In this document: one piece after another, positions 31,454-40,249 of the stretch
Position numbering within the stretch: the first letter of the stretch is position 1
How the letters are laid out: each line of letters starts with the position of its first letter
Origin: Qipengyuania polymorpha
GTDB taxonomy: Bacteria; Pseudomonadota; Alphaproteobacteria; Sphingomonadales; Sphingomonadaceae
NCBI RefSeq assembly: GCF_019711435.1
Contig: NZ_JAIGNK010000001.1
Coordinates: 372,001 to 436,000, forward strand
Direction: 5' to 3'
Length of the DNA: 64,000 nt
Notes under the pieces: generated by a model
Told to the model about the DNA's origin: nothing
Seen by the model: only the letters and a program-made list of their open reading frames with translations
The model's database searches: none
Translations under genes and position numbers: made by a program

Positions 31454-31850
31454 GGCGGGGAGATCCTTCGGCGAGGCGGCGATCGAGGCGGCGCAGGAAA
31501 GCCGGCAATCGCAGCAGGGCGAGGCCGCCGGCTGCGATGAGGAATGCGATCTGGAGGTCTTGGGCAAAGAAGCGGCGCGCGACCGGTTCAGCGGTGCGGT
31601 AATGGTCGGCAAGATTGCCGAGCTGCGCGAACAGCGCCGTGAGATCCCAGCCTGCTACAGCCAGGAACACGAACAGCGGCAGGCCGAGGACCAGCAGCAG
31701 CGTGCTCGCCGCGAAGCTTGCCGTTTCGATCAGCACCAGGCAGGTGCCCTGGAACAGCGCCAGCCAGTCGATCACACGGTGCTTGTCGCGGGCTTGTCTG
31801 ACTGACGGAAGCGGCACGCGATCTACGAGCGTGGTGGTCTCGAGCACCAT
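31446..31850 (-). CDS. 134-aa membrane protein between traC and trbI
   Basis: Two hydrophobic segments (about 35-65: LALFQGTCLVLIETASFAAS with LLLVLGLPLFVFLAVAG; and about 100-115: LQIAFLIAAGGLALL), ending in a basic tail (RRLDRRLAEG). No recognised family and no F counterpart by name. Its ATG overlaps the traC stop (TGATG) and its end overlaps trbI, so it is certainly part of the operon. Probably an inner-membrane component of the transfer apparatus. Confidence 0.7.
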   Translation of the reverse strand: MVLETTTLVDRVPLPSVRQARDKHRVIDWLALFQGTCLVLIETASFAASTLLLVLGLPLFVFLAVAGWDLTALFAQLGNLADHYRTAEPVARRFFAQDLQIAFLIAAGGLALLRLPAFLRRLDRRLAEGSPRHG

Positions 31851-34399
31851 CACATGCCTCCTTCCACGCCCGCGACCAGCGCGACTGCGCGCTCCAGCGG
31901 CATGCCGTTTTCGACATGGCGGTGGATCGCGGCATAGGTGTCAGGATCGGAGGAGAAGATGGTTGCCGAGAGTGGGTCGAGCACCAGGCGTCCAACGGCT
32001 TCCATCTCGGGACCTTTGAGGTAGATCTCGCTGTACTCGGTGCCCGAGCGCTTGAGGCTGCGGATCAGCGTCTCGGTCCGGTCGTCCATGTCGAGCCGGG
32101 CCTCCTTGCGGAAATCGGCAATGGTCTCGGGCTTCTGCTGGAGCACCAGCATCCAGTCGCTGTTTTCGAGCGCGGCCCGCGCGCCGTCGGATTTGTAGTA
32201 ATCGTTCAAGGACTGGGTGGCAGTGGCGAGCGCACCCCCGTACTTGCGCGCGGTGCGAGCATAGGTCTCGACGAACTCGCCCATCGAACCACCCTTGAGC
32301 ATGGCCCAGGCTTCATCGATCAAAAGCAGCTTTTTGGTGGACCGCGAGCTGCGCGTCATCGCCTGGCCGGTCATGAACATGATCGCCGAGAGGACAACGC
32401 TTCGCAGTTCCTCGCGGGACGCAAGGTCGCTCATCTCAAAGACGGTGAAATCGTCTTCGAGCGCGAAACTCGCCTTGCCGGAGAAAAACCCGGCATAGCT
32501 GCCGCCGCGGCAGAAAGGCGCGATCGCGGTCGCCAAATCCCTGCCCGCCTCGTTTTCGCTTTGATGGAGGGCATGCGCGACATCGTCGATCGCGCCGCCG
32601 CTGCCGAGCGCTTCCCAGACCTGCGTCACCGCGCGGTCGATGAGGCCGCGCTCGGTGTCCGAGGGCGCGGCGCTTGGCCGCGCCATCTGGCTGACGATCG
32701 CCTTGATCATCGCAAAGCAGTCGAGCCGGTAGTCCTCGTCCTCATGCGCGCGGGCATCGTCGACCATCGAGAAGGGATTCAAGGAGAAGCCCGAGGCGAG
32801 GGTGAACTCGACGAAGCGCCCGCCCTGCAGCTTTACCGAATGCTCGAAACTGCGTCCGTCATCGATCACCACGACCTTGGCGCCCGCGCCGCGCAGCGCG
32901 GCGCACAGCTCCTGCAGCAGCACCGACTTGCCCGAGCCCGACTTCCCGCAGATCGCGATGTTGTGGTTGCCCGCCGCGTTCTCGAAGGGTGACCAGAAGA
33001 AGGGCTGGCCGCGCCGGCCGAGAAGCAGCAGGTGCGGGATAGTGCCGCCGAGATACTCGCCCTGCAGCGGGGCGATATGGGCCGCGGTGGTCGAGAGCAT
33101 GGTCCGAAAGCGTTTGAGCCGCGCAAGGTCGTGGACCAGACCATCGGCGAGGCTCAACGGGAACGCCGCGACGAGGCCCTGGAGCTGGAGGAAGCGCTCG
33201 TCGGCAAGGTCCCATCCGGCCGCCTTGTAGATCGCCTTGACCGTGCGCTCATGCGCATCGCCTTCGCCAAGCGGCGAGATCGTGGTGAGACCATAGAACA
33301 GCTTGACCAGCTTCTTGCCCGCCTGGAGCTCGGCCTGGACGTGTTTCCATTCTGCCGACTGCTCGGACAGTTTGGGCAGGAAACGTGCGCTCTTCGTTTC
33401 CGACAGGCTGGTGGTGCGCATGAACTTGTAGCCTGCGCGCGCCGAGGCGGCTTCCTGGTCGGGATAATGCAGGCACAGCATGGTCGCAGCCGGGCAGGGA
33501 AAGCGCAGTTTGTCGGTGAACATGTCGCCGATGAGCCGCGCGCATTCCCACGGTGCCCAGCGCTCAGGGGTAGAGCGCACGCCGTAATGGCGCACATCGA
33601 AGCGGTCGGGATAGCATTCACCTACCTGCGGCACGCCATCTCGCGAGCGCCCGGTCTCGCGGAAGCGCTCGGTGCGCAAGATCAGCCGGTCGTCCTCGAC
33701 TTCGAGTTCGATGTCGCGGCGGATCGCTTGCGCGTCGAGCGTGTCCTCGCGGTTCCAGTGCGTGAGATCGGGTTCGCGCGCGGTGGTCGGCGAGGTGAGC
33801 TCGTCGACCAATGCGAGGAGGCCTGCGGGCTCGAGCCTGTTCGATGCAAGGCCGAGCGAGTTCAGCATCCCCGACATCCCGTCGCGGCATTCGGTGAGTT
33901 CTGCATCGGTGACGCTTCCGGGCACCGGAACGCCGAGCGAGAGCACCAGACGCACATGGCGCGCATGGAACGGCGCGTGTGCCGAGCCCGACTTCCAGAC
34001 GAGATCGTAGAGCCGGTTGGTGCGGGCTTTCGCAATCGCTTCGTAGATCCCGCCCTGCTCGTAGCGCGGTGCGAACCACGGGCCGACGATGGCGCCGATG
34101 CGCGGGGACGCGAAGTTCAGCACTTGGAGGCACGCGCCTTGCGGCAGGCTCTCGGAAAAGAACTGGCCGAGGATCTCACCTGTCCGCTCGTCGGCGCCGA
34201 TGAGCGGGGTGACTTCGAGAATGAAGCCCTTCGAGTGCGCGTTGCGGTAGAGCCCCGGGCCCTCGTCATAGACTCGGTACGGAAGCCAGTCCGACAGCAT
34301 GTCGAGCGCGAAACGCGGCTGCGCATGGTCGCCCCTTTTCGCATCGCCGAACAGGCCAGCAAGGAGCGCGTCGCGCGCAGAGGATAGCGAGAGGTTCAC
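31850..34399 (-). CDS. traC: TraC type IV secretion ATPase (VirB4 family)
   Basis: 849 residues. The N-terminal TraC_F_IV domain (DWLPYRVYDEGPGLYRNAHSKG...) precedes the P-loop ATPase: Walker A GKSGSGKS near residue 487 and Walker B LLLIDEAWAML near 692. It powers pilus assembly at the inner-membrane face. ATGA overlap with traV and TGATG with the next gene. Confidence 0.93.
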   Translation of the reverse strand: MNLSLSSARDALLAGLFGDAKRGDHAQPRFALDMLSDWLPYRVYDEGPGLYRNAHSKGFILEVTPLIGADERTGEILGQFFSESLPQGACLQVLNFASPRIGAIVGPWFAPRYEQGGIYEAIAKARTNRLYDLVWKSGSAHAPFHARHVRLVLSLGVPVPGSVTDAELTECRDGMSGMLNSLGLASNRLEPAGLLALVDELTSPTTAREPDLTHWNREDTLDAQAIRRDIELEVEDDRLILRTERFRETGRSRDGVPQVGECYPDRFDVRHYGVRSTPERWAPWECARLIGDMFTDKLRFPCPAATMLCLHYPDQEAASARAGYKFMRTTSLSETKSARFLPKLSEQSAEWKHVQAELQAGKKLVKLFYGLTTISPLGEGDAHERTVKAIYKAAGWDLADERFLQLQGLVAAFPLSLADGLVHDLARLKRFRTMLSTTAAHIAPLQGEYLGGTIPHLLLLGRRGQPFFWSPFENAAGNHNIAICGKSGSGKSVLLQELCAALRGAGAKVVVIDDGRSFEHSVKLQGGRFVEFTLASGFSLNPFSMVDDARAHEDEDYRLDCFAMIKAIVSQMARPSAAPSDTERGLIDRAVTQVWEALGSGGAIDDVAHALHQSENEAGRDLATAIAPFCRGGSYAGFFSGKASFALEDDFTVFEMSDLASREELRSVVLSAIMFMTGQAMTRSSRSTKKLLLIDEAWAMLKGGSMGEFVETYARTARKYGGALATATQSLNDYYKSDGARAALENSDWMLVLQQKPETIADFRKEARLDMDDRTETLIRSLKRSGTEYSEIYLKGPEMEAVGRLVLDPLSATIFSSDPDTYAAIHRHVENGMPLERAVALVAGVEGGM

Positions 34400-34980
34400 T
34401 TGGGCTCTCCTTCGGGCAGAACGGGGTGGGGCACCTGGCCGGGGGAGGGGGGACGACCAGGTGCCCCGGGGTCCGGCGCTTTGGCGCCGGGCAGCTCCGT
34501 CAGATCCTGCGAGGGGATGACCAGGACATCGGGAGGCTGCTGGGGGGAGGGATTGGGATGCTGGAAAGGAATTGCTTCTGCGGCGGCGGGCGGGGCGACT
34601 TCTGCTTCAGCCGGACGCGCCAGTGCGCGAAGCACGTCGCCGGTCGAACGCGGCGCGCGCCAGCGCTCGGCAGCGCGATCGGGCAGCACGACATGAACAA
34701 CCCGGGCCTCGTGGATGCGGCCCGCCCCGTCGCGGTAGCCCGCAACAACGATCCGCAATCCGCGATCACCGGCCCTGTGCGCTCCCGCAGAGGCATGACC
34801 GGACCGTTCTGCCTGTGAAACGCGGGTCGCGGCATCGTCGATCATCGAGGTCGGCGCGCAGCTTCCCTCCGGTGCCCGGCAGGAAAAGTCGCCCTTGACG
34901 TTGCCGCCAAGCGTCGCACAGCCGGCGATCATCAACGCGAGAATTGCCGTCGCTCCGACACGGGTCGCACCGCCGCTCAT
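34396..34980 (-). CDS. traV: TraV outer-membrane lipoprotein
   Basis: 194 residues. Lipobox LMIAGC at about residues 16-21, then GNVKGDFSCRAPEGSCAPTS, the TraV signature with paired cysteines. The C-terminal third is proline-rich and disordered (GAPGRPPSPGQVPHPVLP). With TraK and TraB it forms the envelope-spanning core of the channel. ATGA overlap with both neighbours. Confidence 0.88.
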   Translation of the reverse strand: MSGGATRVGATAILALMIAGCATLGGNVKGDFSCRAPEGSCAPTSMIDDAATRVSQAERSGHASAGAHRAGDRGLRIVVAGYRDGAGRIHEARVVHVVLPDRAAERWRAPRSTGDVLRALARPAEAEVAPPAAAEAIPFQHPNPSPQQPPDVLVIPSQDLTELPGAKAPDPGAPGRPPSPGQVPHPVLPEGEPK

Positions 34981-35855
34981 TGCTTCGATCCGGTCTTGGC
35001 ATTGGCAAAGGCGCGCAGTGTCTTTGCATCACGGTAGCCGTGCAGCACCGCACCGTCGCGCGCCCGGACGATTACCGGGGTTCCGGCAAAGCCGTTGGCC
35101 TGTGCAAAGGCTTCGTTGGCATCGAGCGCAGCTGACTTTTTGCAGGTTGCGCGCGGTTCGAGGTGCTTGCCGGTGTATGCGGCATGGAGCGCCTCGACCG
35201 GGTCGGCGGCGCACAGCACCGCCTCGGACAAGCGGCGGCTCGACGCGCCGAAGATCGAGATCGGCCGTTCCTCGACAAGAACGCCTGCCTTTTCGAGTTC
35301 GCCGGTGAGCCGCTTGCAGTAGCCGCACTGGAAATCCGAGAAGACAACCAGCTTCAGCCCCTTGGGATTGCCCCACAGGATCGCGCCTTCCTTGGGAAGG
35401 GCTTTAAGATCGACATGCGTCGCGACCTGCCTGTCGCGGGTTTCGGCAACGTCATGGCGCCCTCCAGTGTCCTCGCCGGCGTGGCGGGCTGCGCCGGCGG
35501 CGAGCAGGTCGGGGTTGAGTTCGAGCAGGCGCGCGGCAGTCACGTCGCGCCGCTCCTCCATGTCGTAGAGCCGCCCGACGAAGAGGTAGCGTGCCGCTTC
35601 GTCGATGTAGAATAGCGTCTCTCCCGAGACGACCTCGCACCATGGCGCGAATGTCGTGCAATCGAGCGCGTCGATCGGCGTTCTGGGCAGACGAAGCTTG
35701 AGCGCTTCAACCACATCTCGCGTGATCGCGGCCTGCGCGGGCATGGCGGTTACGATCGCGACGCCGCTTGTGAGGAGGGCTGCTGCGCTGGCGGCAGCGA
35801 GCGATATGTGCGCGGCGCGCGCCTTGAGGCCGGGCCGCTGGTTCGAATAGTTCAT
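34977..35855 (-). CDS. dsbC: DsbC/DsbG-type thiol:disulfide interchange protein
   Basis: 292 residues: signal or anchor segment (HISLAAASAAALLTSGVAIV), an N-terminal dimerisation-like region, then a thioredoxin fold with CGYC (177-180) in VVFSDFQCGYCKRL and a cis-Pro site (GTPVIV). It should isomerise disulfides of the Cys-rich TraN, TraU and TraH in the periplasm. Located inside the tra operon between traB and traV with ATGA overlaps. Confidence 0.9.
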   Translation of the reverse strand: MNYSNQRPGLKARAAHISLAAASAAALLTSGVAIVTAMPAQAAITRDVVEALKLRLPRTPIDALDCTTFAPWCEVVSGETLFYIDEAARYLFVGRLYDMEERRDVTAARLLELNPDLLAAGAARHAGEDTGGRHDVAETRDRQVATHVDLKALPKEGAILWGNPKGLKLVVFSDFQCGYCKRLTGELEKAGVLVEERPISIFGASSRRLSEAVLCAADPVEALHAAYTGKHLEPRATCKKSAALDANEAFAQANGFAGTPVIVRARDGAVLHGYRDAKTLRAFANAKTGSKQ

Positions 35856-37135
35856 TGCGGTGTGCTCCTGACATGGACGCCGTCGAGAAAGACGATCTCG
35901 ACTGCGATGCCGGTCGGCATCTCGACGACGGGTTGGTACTGTTCTGCGCGTTCGATGAGGTATTTGGCTGTAGTGTCGGCGGCTTCGCCCGCGCCCTGGC
36001 CGAGGCCGCCTGCGAGGATGTCGGTCGGCGAAAGCGCCTCGCGCCTGCCGTCGCTGCCGACAGGCTGCGCAAAGATGCCGTTGGCATTGGCCGAGAAGCC
36101 GCGCCCGAACCCGCCGACGATCCCGGCAAGCAGCGCCTGGCTGACAAGGCTGCCTTCGCGGCTGACGACATTGCCGCGCACGCCCGACTTGCCGGCAAAG
36201 GCGATGAACCCCTTGACCTCGCTCACCGCGAAGCGTCCGCCCGGTTGCGCGCAGGTCATGCGCACGAGCTTGACGTAAACCTTCTCGGCCGAGAGATCGC
36301 CGCGTGCCGCGCCGTTGACGAGGCAGCCGGTGAGATCGGTGGTGAGCAGCTTGTCGCCTTGCAGCACCGAGCGCGCCGGCCCGGTGATGCGCAGCACCAC
36401 GGGCAGCGGATCGCTCTGACTGGTCACGCCCGTCGAGGCGTCGACCCCGACGATCACGGTGGCAGGTGCATAGCTGTTGGGCGGGAGATAATCGCGGCTT
36501 GCCTCGAGCAGCAGCGGCGGCGTGCTTTCGGTTGCCTTCGCTTTGGCTGCGCCCGGCTTTTCGGATGAGAAGCTCAGCAGGCTCGCCTTGGGTTCGCTGG
36601 GTGGCTCGAGCGGTCCGGGAGCGAAACCCGGAGTCCGCGGTTCTCCTGCGTCAACTGGCGTGACCGGGGGATTGGCGCGGACGGTTTCGAGTTCCGAGCG
36701 CAAGGCGGCGTTCTCCGCCGAGATCGCATCGATCGCAGCTTGCCCGTCGCTCAGCATCCGCGCGTTCTCGCCCCGCAGCGTTTCGAGCTCCTGCTCGATC
36801 GAGGCCTTGGGAAGCTGGCTTTCCTGCAGGTCTTTGATCGCGCGGCCCTGCGCATCGAGGCGGTTGCCGTAAGTGGCGACGAATTCGCGCTGCGAGAGAT
36901 TGCGATTGACCAGCGCGCCGGTCTCGATCGTGGTCGCGCCCACGCCGTCGGCGCCGGCTTCATCCTCGCCGCCGAAGATGAACATCGAACCGGCGATGAG
37001 CGCCACGCCGCCGATCCCGGCAAGCAGCAGCTTCTGGCGCTGCGCGACCGTGCGGTTGAGGTTGCGCCGGGCTTCGCCGCGCGTCTCGTCCTTTGGCGCT
37101 GGCGCGGGCGTATCGCGTGTGTCGGGATCGGCCAT
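35852..37135 (-). CDS. traB: TraB (VirB10-like) scaffold protein
   Basis: 427 residues. Cytoplasmic Pro/Arg-rich N-terminus, one membrane helix (about 35-52: KLLLAGIGGVALIAGSMFIF), a coiled coil (about 85-140), a Pro-rich linker, then the TraB/VirB10 barrel (YLPPNSYAPATVIVGVDAST ... GDKLLTTDLTGCLVNGAARGDLS). It links inner and outer membranes. The start coincides with the traK stop. Confidence 0.92.
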   Translation of the reverse strand: MADPDTRDTPAPAPKDETRGEARRNLNRTVAQRQKLLLAGIGGVALIAGSMFIFGGEDEAGADGVGATTIETGALVNRNLSQREFVATYGNRLDAQGRAIKDLQESQLPKASIEQELETLRGENARMLSDGQAAIDAISAENAALRSELETVRANPPVTPVDAGEPRTPGFAPGPLEPPSEPKASLLSFSSEKPGAAKAKATESTPPLLLEASRDYLPPNSYAPATVIVGVDASTGVTSQSDPLPVVLRITGPARSVLQGDKLLTTDLTGCLVNGAARGDLSAEKVYVKLVRMTCAQPGGRFAVSEVKGFIAFAGKSGVRGNVVSREGSLVSQALLAGIVGGFGRGFSANANGIFAQPVGSDGRREALSPTDILAGGLGQGAGEAADTTAKYLIERAEQYQPVVEMPTGIAVEIVFLDGVHVRSTPQ

Positions 37136-37890
37136 TACTCGAGCCCTCCCTTGGTAAAGACAAGGAAGGCCTGAGTGCTCTCGCCAGGCTGAAGGCTGTC
37201 GCGGCCATAGGCAAAGGCCAGCGCCCCGGCCGGCGCCTCGCGCTCACCGGCAAGGTCGACGGGCGCCGAGCCAAGATTGCGTAGAGTAAAGGCTTGGCCG
37301 ATCAGTTCGGCGCCTTCGTATTCCGCGACCTGCTGCACTTCGAGGCTGTCGGTGTGGCGTGGTCGCGAAAGTTCGGCACGGGCGCGGAAGCCCGGCAGGA
37401 CCCCATCGCTGGCCATCGCTTCGATCAGCCGGATCGCGGCCTCGTCGCGCGTCACTGCTGCGCCTTCCCATTCACTCGCCTGGGATTTGGCGAGCGCGGG
37501 ATTGGTGACGAAGAGCTGGCTCGCTTCCTCGCCTTCGACGCGGCAGGTGAACTTGTAGACATAGCCCGCGCTGCTCGTCGCGAAGAAGCTGACCCTGGCG
37601 CTCGCATATTGCAGCGGCACCGAGACATAGATGTCGCCGCGCACCGGCTCGTGGGTCACCTCGAAATCGTTGTAGGGAAAACCGCTCGCCATCTTCGAGA
37701 CATTGGCGAAACCGTCCTCGATGAGGGCGATACGGGTCAGCGCGCCGCGCGCGAGCACGCAGTCGATCGCGGCGCCATCAGCGGCCTCGACGAACTGGTC
37801 GGCATGTGCCGGTGAAGCGTAGGCGGCCGTGGCGATTGCCAGTGCAACGCTGGTCAGCGCGGCGGGGAAGGGGCGGGATAGGAGTGTCAT
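37135..37890 (-). CDS. traK: TraK (VirB9-like) secretin-like protein
   Basis: 251 residues with a signal peptide (FPAALTSVALAIATAAYASPAHA), then a beta-rich TraK domain (ASGFPYNDFEVTHEPVRGDIYVSVP...). It forms the outer-membrane core ring with TraV and TraB. 4-nt overlap with traE; abuts traB. Confidence 0.9.
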   Translation of the reverse strand: MTLLSRPFPAALTSVALAIATAAYASPAHADQFVEAADGAAIDCVLARGALTRIALIEDGFANVSKMASGFPYNDFEVTHEPVRGDIYVSVPLQYASARVSFFATSSAGYVYKFTCRVEGEEASQLFVTNPALAKSQASEWEGAAVTRDEAAIRLIEAMASDGVLPGFRARAELSRPRHTDSLEVQQVAEYEGAELIGQAFTLRNLGSAPVDLAGEREAPAGALAFAYGRDSLQPGESTQAFLVFTKGGLE

Positions 37891-38456
37891 GGGTTCTCCT
37901 CCTCGTTTTCGGTTGGGAGCTGGCGGAAGCCGGTGAGGCCGAGACTGAGGCCGCGGCGGTTCCAGCTGAATTCGAAGCTGCGCTCTTGGCTTGCGATCAC
38001 CTGCGCACCGACGAAGGTCTTGAGCGTGCCGGTGACGACAGCGGTGAGCGCCTGCGCGTCGACCTCCATCCGCGAGATGACGAAGGCCTGGCTGATGTCC
38101 GAACCGCGCTGCTCGTCGACGATCTTGACGAGCTCGGCCTTGAGGCTCCCGTGCGCTGACGGATCTGCCACCTTGAGGACCTGTTCCATCCAGTAGTCGA
38201 GGCTCTCGGGTGCGCGATTGAGCAGCATGAGCGCGGTGTCGCGGGTTACGAGTTCGAGGTAGTGCGCATCGGTACCGCCGCTCCCGAGCGTCAGGCGCTC
38301 GGTCGTGACAGGCACCAAAATGACGCTTTCCTCGCGCGTCGCCGCCGCGCCGACCGCCAGCAGGCTGGTAAGGCCCAGCACGGCTGACAGCGCGGCGAAG
38401 CGGTTGCGCTGTTTGAGGTGACGCTGCGCTTCCTCATAGGCGAATTCGTGTTTCAC
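37887..38456 (-). CDS. traE: TraE (VirB5/VirB8-like) inner-membrane protein
   Basis: 189 residues. Single N-terminal membrane helix (about 22-40: FAALSAVLGLTSLLAVGAAA), then a TraE domain with SGGTDAHYLELVTRDTALMLLNRAPESLDYWMEQVLKVA. Part of the inner-membrane pilus assembly platform. Lies 12 nt after traL. Confidence 0.9.
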   Translation of the reverse strand: MKHEFAYEEAQRHLKQRNRFAALSAVLGLTSLLAVGAAATREESVILVPVTTERLTLGSGGTDAHYLELVTRDTALMLLNRAPESLDYWMEQVLKVADPSAHGSLKAELVKIVDEQRGSDISQAFVISRMEVDAQALTAVVTGTLKTFVGAQVIASQERSFEFSWNRRGLSLGLTGFRQLPTENEEENP

Positions 38457-38468
38457 TTGGGTCCTCCC

Positions 38469-38756
38469 TCAGCCTGCGAGCAGGCGGCAGTGGGAGGGCG
38501 GCGTGGCTTTCAGCCCGAGGAAGCTCCCCGGCAGATACCAGTAGGCAGCATGGACCAGTTTCGACCCTGCGCCTGATGCCTTCGCCTTTCGAAGGGCGAA
38601 CCAGGTCATGACCGATAGGCCGGTGCCGATGATGATGTGCTGCGAAAGGATGCCCCACGCGAAGGGGACGAGCAGTCCCGCAAACTCGTCGATGGTCCAG
38701 AAGCCGATAAGCTCCGGGTCGTCGAGCCGCCGTGGAACGAGGTATCTGTCGGCCAT
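38469..38756 (-). CDS. traL: TraL conjugal transfer protein
   Basis: 95 residues: YLVPRRLDDPELIGFWTIDEF is the typical TraL opening, followed by two membrane segments (GLLVPFAWGILSQHIIIGTGL). Pilus assembly component of VirB3 type. Between traA (26 nt gap) and traE. Confidence 0.88.
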   Translation of the reverse strand: MADRYLVPRRLDDPELIGFWTIDEFAGLLVPFAWGILSQHIIIGTGLSVMTWFALRKAKASGAGSKLVHAAYWYLPGSFLGLKATPPSHCRLLAG

Positions 38757-38782
38757 GCCGCCCTCCCGTCGTTAGACCGCGA

Positions 38783-39109
38783 TCAAATGGTTGCGGTCAC
38801 GACCGAGGTGACGATCGGCACGCCTGTGCCGACGCCAATTCCGACACCGACCGGGACCGCGACCTGCCCAAGGGCGAAGCGGCCCGAGGCGAGCGCGATC
38901 AAACCGCCGGCAAGGCTGAGGACGGTGATGATCTTGCCGCCCGAACCTTCGAGGAAGTCAGTGAACTTCTGCAGCGCCGGATCAAAGGTCGTGTCGGCAC
39001 CGGCATAGGCGGCACCGGCGCAGGCGAGCGCAATCGCGGCCGGAAGAATATAGTCGCGGGCACGAATGCCTTTAACGGATGGGCGGGGAAGGGTGATTGC
39101 ATTGTTCAT
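38783..39109 (-). CDS. traA: TraA-like pilin precursor
   Basis: 108 residues. Long leader with predicted cleavage after AYA (about residue 36). The mature part (GADTTFDPALQKFTDFLEGSGGK) has two hydrophobic segments (IITVLSLAGGLIALASG and VAVPVGVGIGVGTGVPIVTSVV), the TraA/VirB2 pilin layout. First gene of the tra operon. ATG at 39109 with GGAG upstream. An S26 peptidase later in the operon may process it. Confidence 0.82.
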   Translation of the reverse strand: MNNAITLPRPSVKGIRARDYILPAAIALACAGAAYAGADTTFDPALQKFTDFLEGSGGKIITVLSLAGGLIALASGRFALGQVAVPVGVGIGVGTGVPIVTSVVTATI

Positions 39110-39177
39110 CGAGGAACTCCGTTTCGAACATTGGCAGCGATGCGTTCGCTGTATGTTCTTTCCTCGATTGGAAGGCA

Positions 39178-39196
39178 GGGTGTAGGAAAACGGAAA
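39178..39196 (-). promoter_or_regulatory. conserved transfer box upstream of traA
   Basis: The minus strand reads TTTCCGTTTTCCTACACCC, identical over 19 nt to 3253-3271, 69-87 bp before the traA ATG. Same orientation and nearly the same distance as at the traD operon. Confidence 0.65.
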
Positions 39197-39373
39197 CTGC
39201 CGCACGCGGCATTCCGACCAAGAGAAATCGTCGATTCTGGGCAATCTGACCAGGCTTTGCGCGACCGGTGCAGACATTGCGGCCAAGAATACCGATCATT
39301 GCGCCACCCATACCGAATTCTGAGATCGAGGGACCGGAATCTGCGCGAATCAAATCGTGTGACGATGAGCCAG

Positions 39374-39413
39374 TTTCCTACGTGTTCCTTATTTGTTCTT
39401 TTTCCTTTCCTAC
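39374..39413 (+). promoter_or_regulatory. paired TTTCCTAC boxes before HTH regulator
   Basis: Two copies of TTTCCTAC (39374-39381, 39406-39413) lie 32 bp apart, about three helical turns, 60-99 bp before the ATG at 39473. The second continues as TTTCCTACA. They resemble the core of the 19-nt transfer box. Confidence 0.45.
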
Positions 39414-39472
39414 AGTTTGACGCGTCGCCTAGCCTGTTGGTGATTCGCTGAAGATCACCGGAAGCAGGAACA

Positions 39473-39934
39473 ATGGCGCGAAACACAAACGACAAATGGG
39501 AAGAACTATCGCGAGGAGTCGCCGCTTTCCTCGACCATGCCGTGGACGAAAGTGGCAAGTCCCGGCGGACGATTGCCGCACAGACGAATATCAACAAGGA
39601 CGCGCTCCGACGCATCCTCGCCGGGACAAGGTCAGCCACACTGCCAGAGGCGCTGGCCATCCTTGACGCGAGCGGACACGCGCCGCGCACCTCCCTGATG
39701 CTGGCACTCGCGGGGTACTCGCAGCGTAGCAAGGATTGGCAGAATAGCGGCGTGCTGGAATTTCTTGAAACCTTCATAAGCGAGTTGCCGTCTGCTTTGG
39801 ATCAGGCGCTGGGCGAGAGGCTGCTCGATGTGAGACCGCGCTGGGCAAAGGGGACCGCGCACCGCACCGCCGGTCTCCTGTCGGATCACCTCGCGCAACT
39901 GGAGCGGCAGGATGAACAAAGCTTCGCTCTCTGA
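39473..39934 (+). CDS. HTH regulator divergent from tra operon
   Basis: 153 residues. The N-terminal 55 residues look like a lambda-repressor-type helix-turn-helix (SRRTIAAQTNINKDALRRILAGTRSATLPEALAILDASG). The rest is helical with no recognised domain. It is divergent from traA and overlaps an AlpA-like gene, so a role in transfer control is likely but inferred. Confidence 0.7.
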   Translation: MARNTNDKWEELSRGVAAFLDHAVDESGKSRRTIAAQTNINKDALRRILAGTRSATLPEALAILDASGHAPRTSLMLALAGYSQRSKDWQNSGVLEFLETFISELPSALDQALGERLLDVRPRWAKGTAHRTAGLLSDHLAQLERQDEQSFAL

Positions 39935-40202
39935 AATGACGACCGGTCTCGAAACGGACGCGGAAGCCGTTCCTGTCGAGCCAACGCCAGACCGGCTCAT
40001 TCGTCTTCCCGAGGTCATGGCGCGCGTGGGCCTGCGCCGAACGGCAATCTATCAGCGGATGCGCGAAGGCCGTTTTCCAAAGTCGCGTTCGCTCGGTCCC
40101 CGTTGCACGGTTTGGGTCGAAGCCGAGATCGATGACTGGATCGGTTCTGTTGTCGAACGCACCGACGAGATATGTCAGAACACGCCCCGAATTTCGAGAT
40201 GA
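39912..40202 (+). CDS. AlpA-family DNA-binding protein
   Basis: 96 residues. LIRLPEVMARVGLRRTAIYQRMREGRFPKSRSLGPRCTVWVEAEIDDWI is a clear AlpA/excisionase-like winged helix (MerR-like fold). Such proteins regulate integrase/excision or transfer genes in mobile elements. It overlaps the preceding regulator by 23 nt, with GGAG-type ribosome-binding sequence inside that gene. No integrase is visible in the window. Confidence 0.85.
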   Translation: MNKASLSEMTTGLETDAEAVPVEPTPDRLIRLPEVMARVGLRRTAIYQRMREGRFPKSRSLGPRCTVWVEAEIDDWIGSVVERTDEICQNTPRISR

Positions 40203-40249
40203 TCATGGTTTGCGTCCCGTCACCGCTCGAATAAACGCGCGCTGTCCCG

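Larger units (their letters stand above)
39110..39472. other. divergent control region of the tra operon
   Basis: 363 bp without a gene, between traA (minus) and an HTH regulator (plus). It contains the 19-nt transfer box (39178-39196) for traA and two TTTCCTAC copies 32 bp apart (39374-39381, 39406-39413) facing the regulator gene. Confidence 0.6.

Noticed and set aside
33032-34387. 451-residue plus-strand open frame opposite traC
   Set aside because: Antisense of the conserved TraC ATPase gene.
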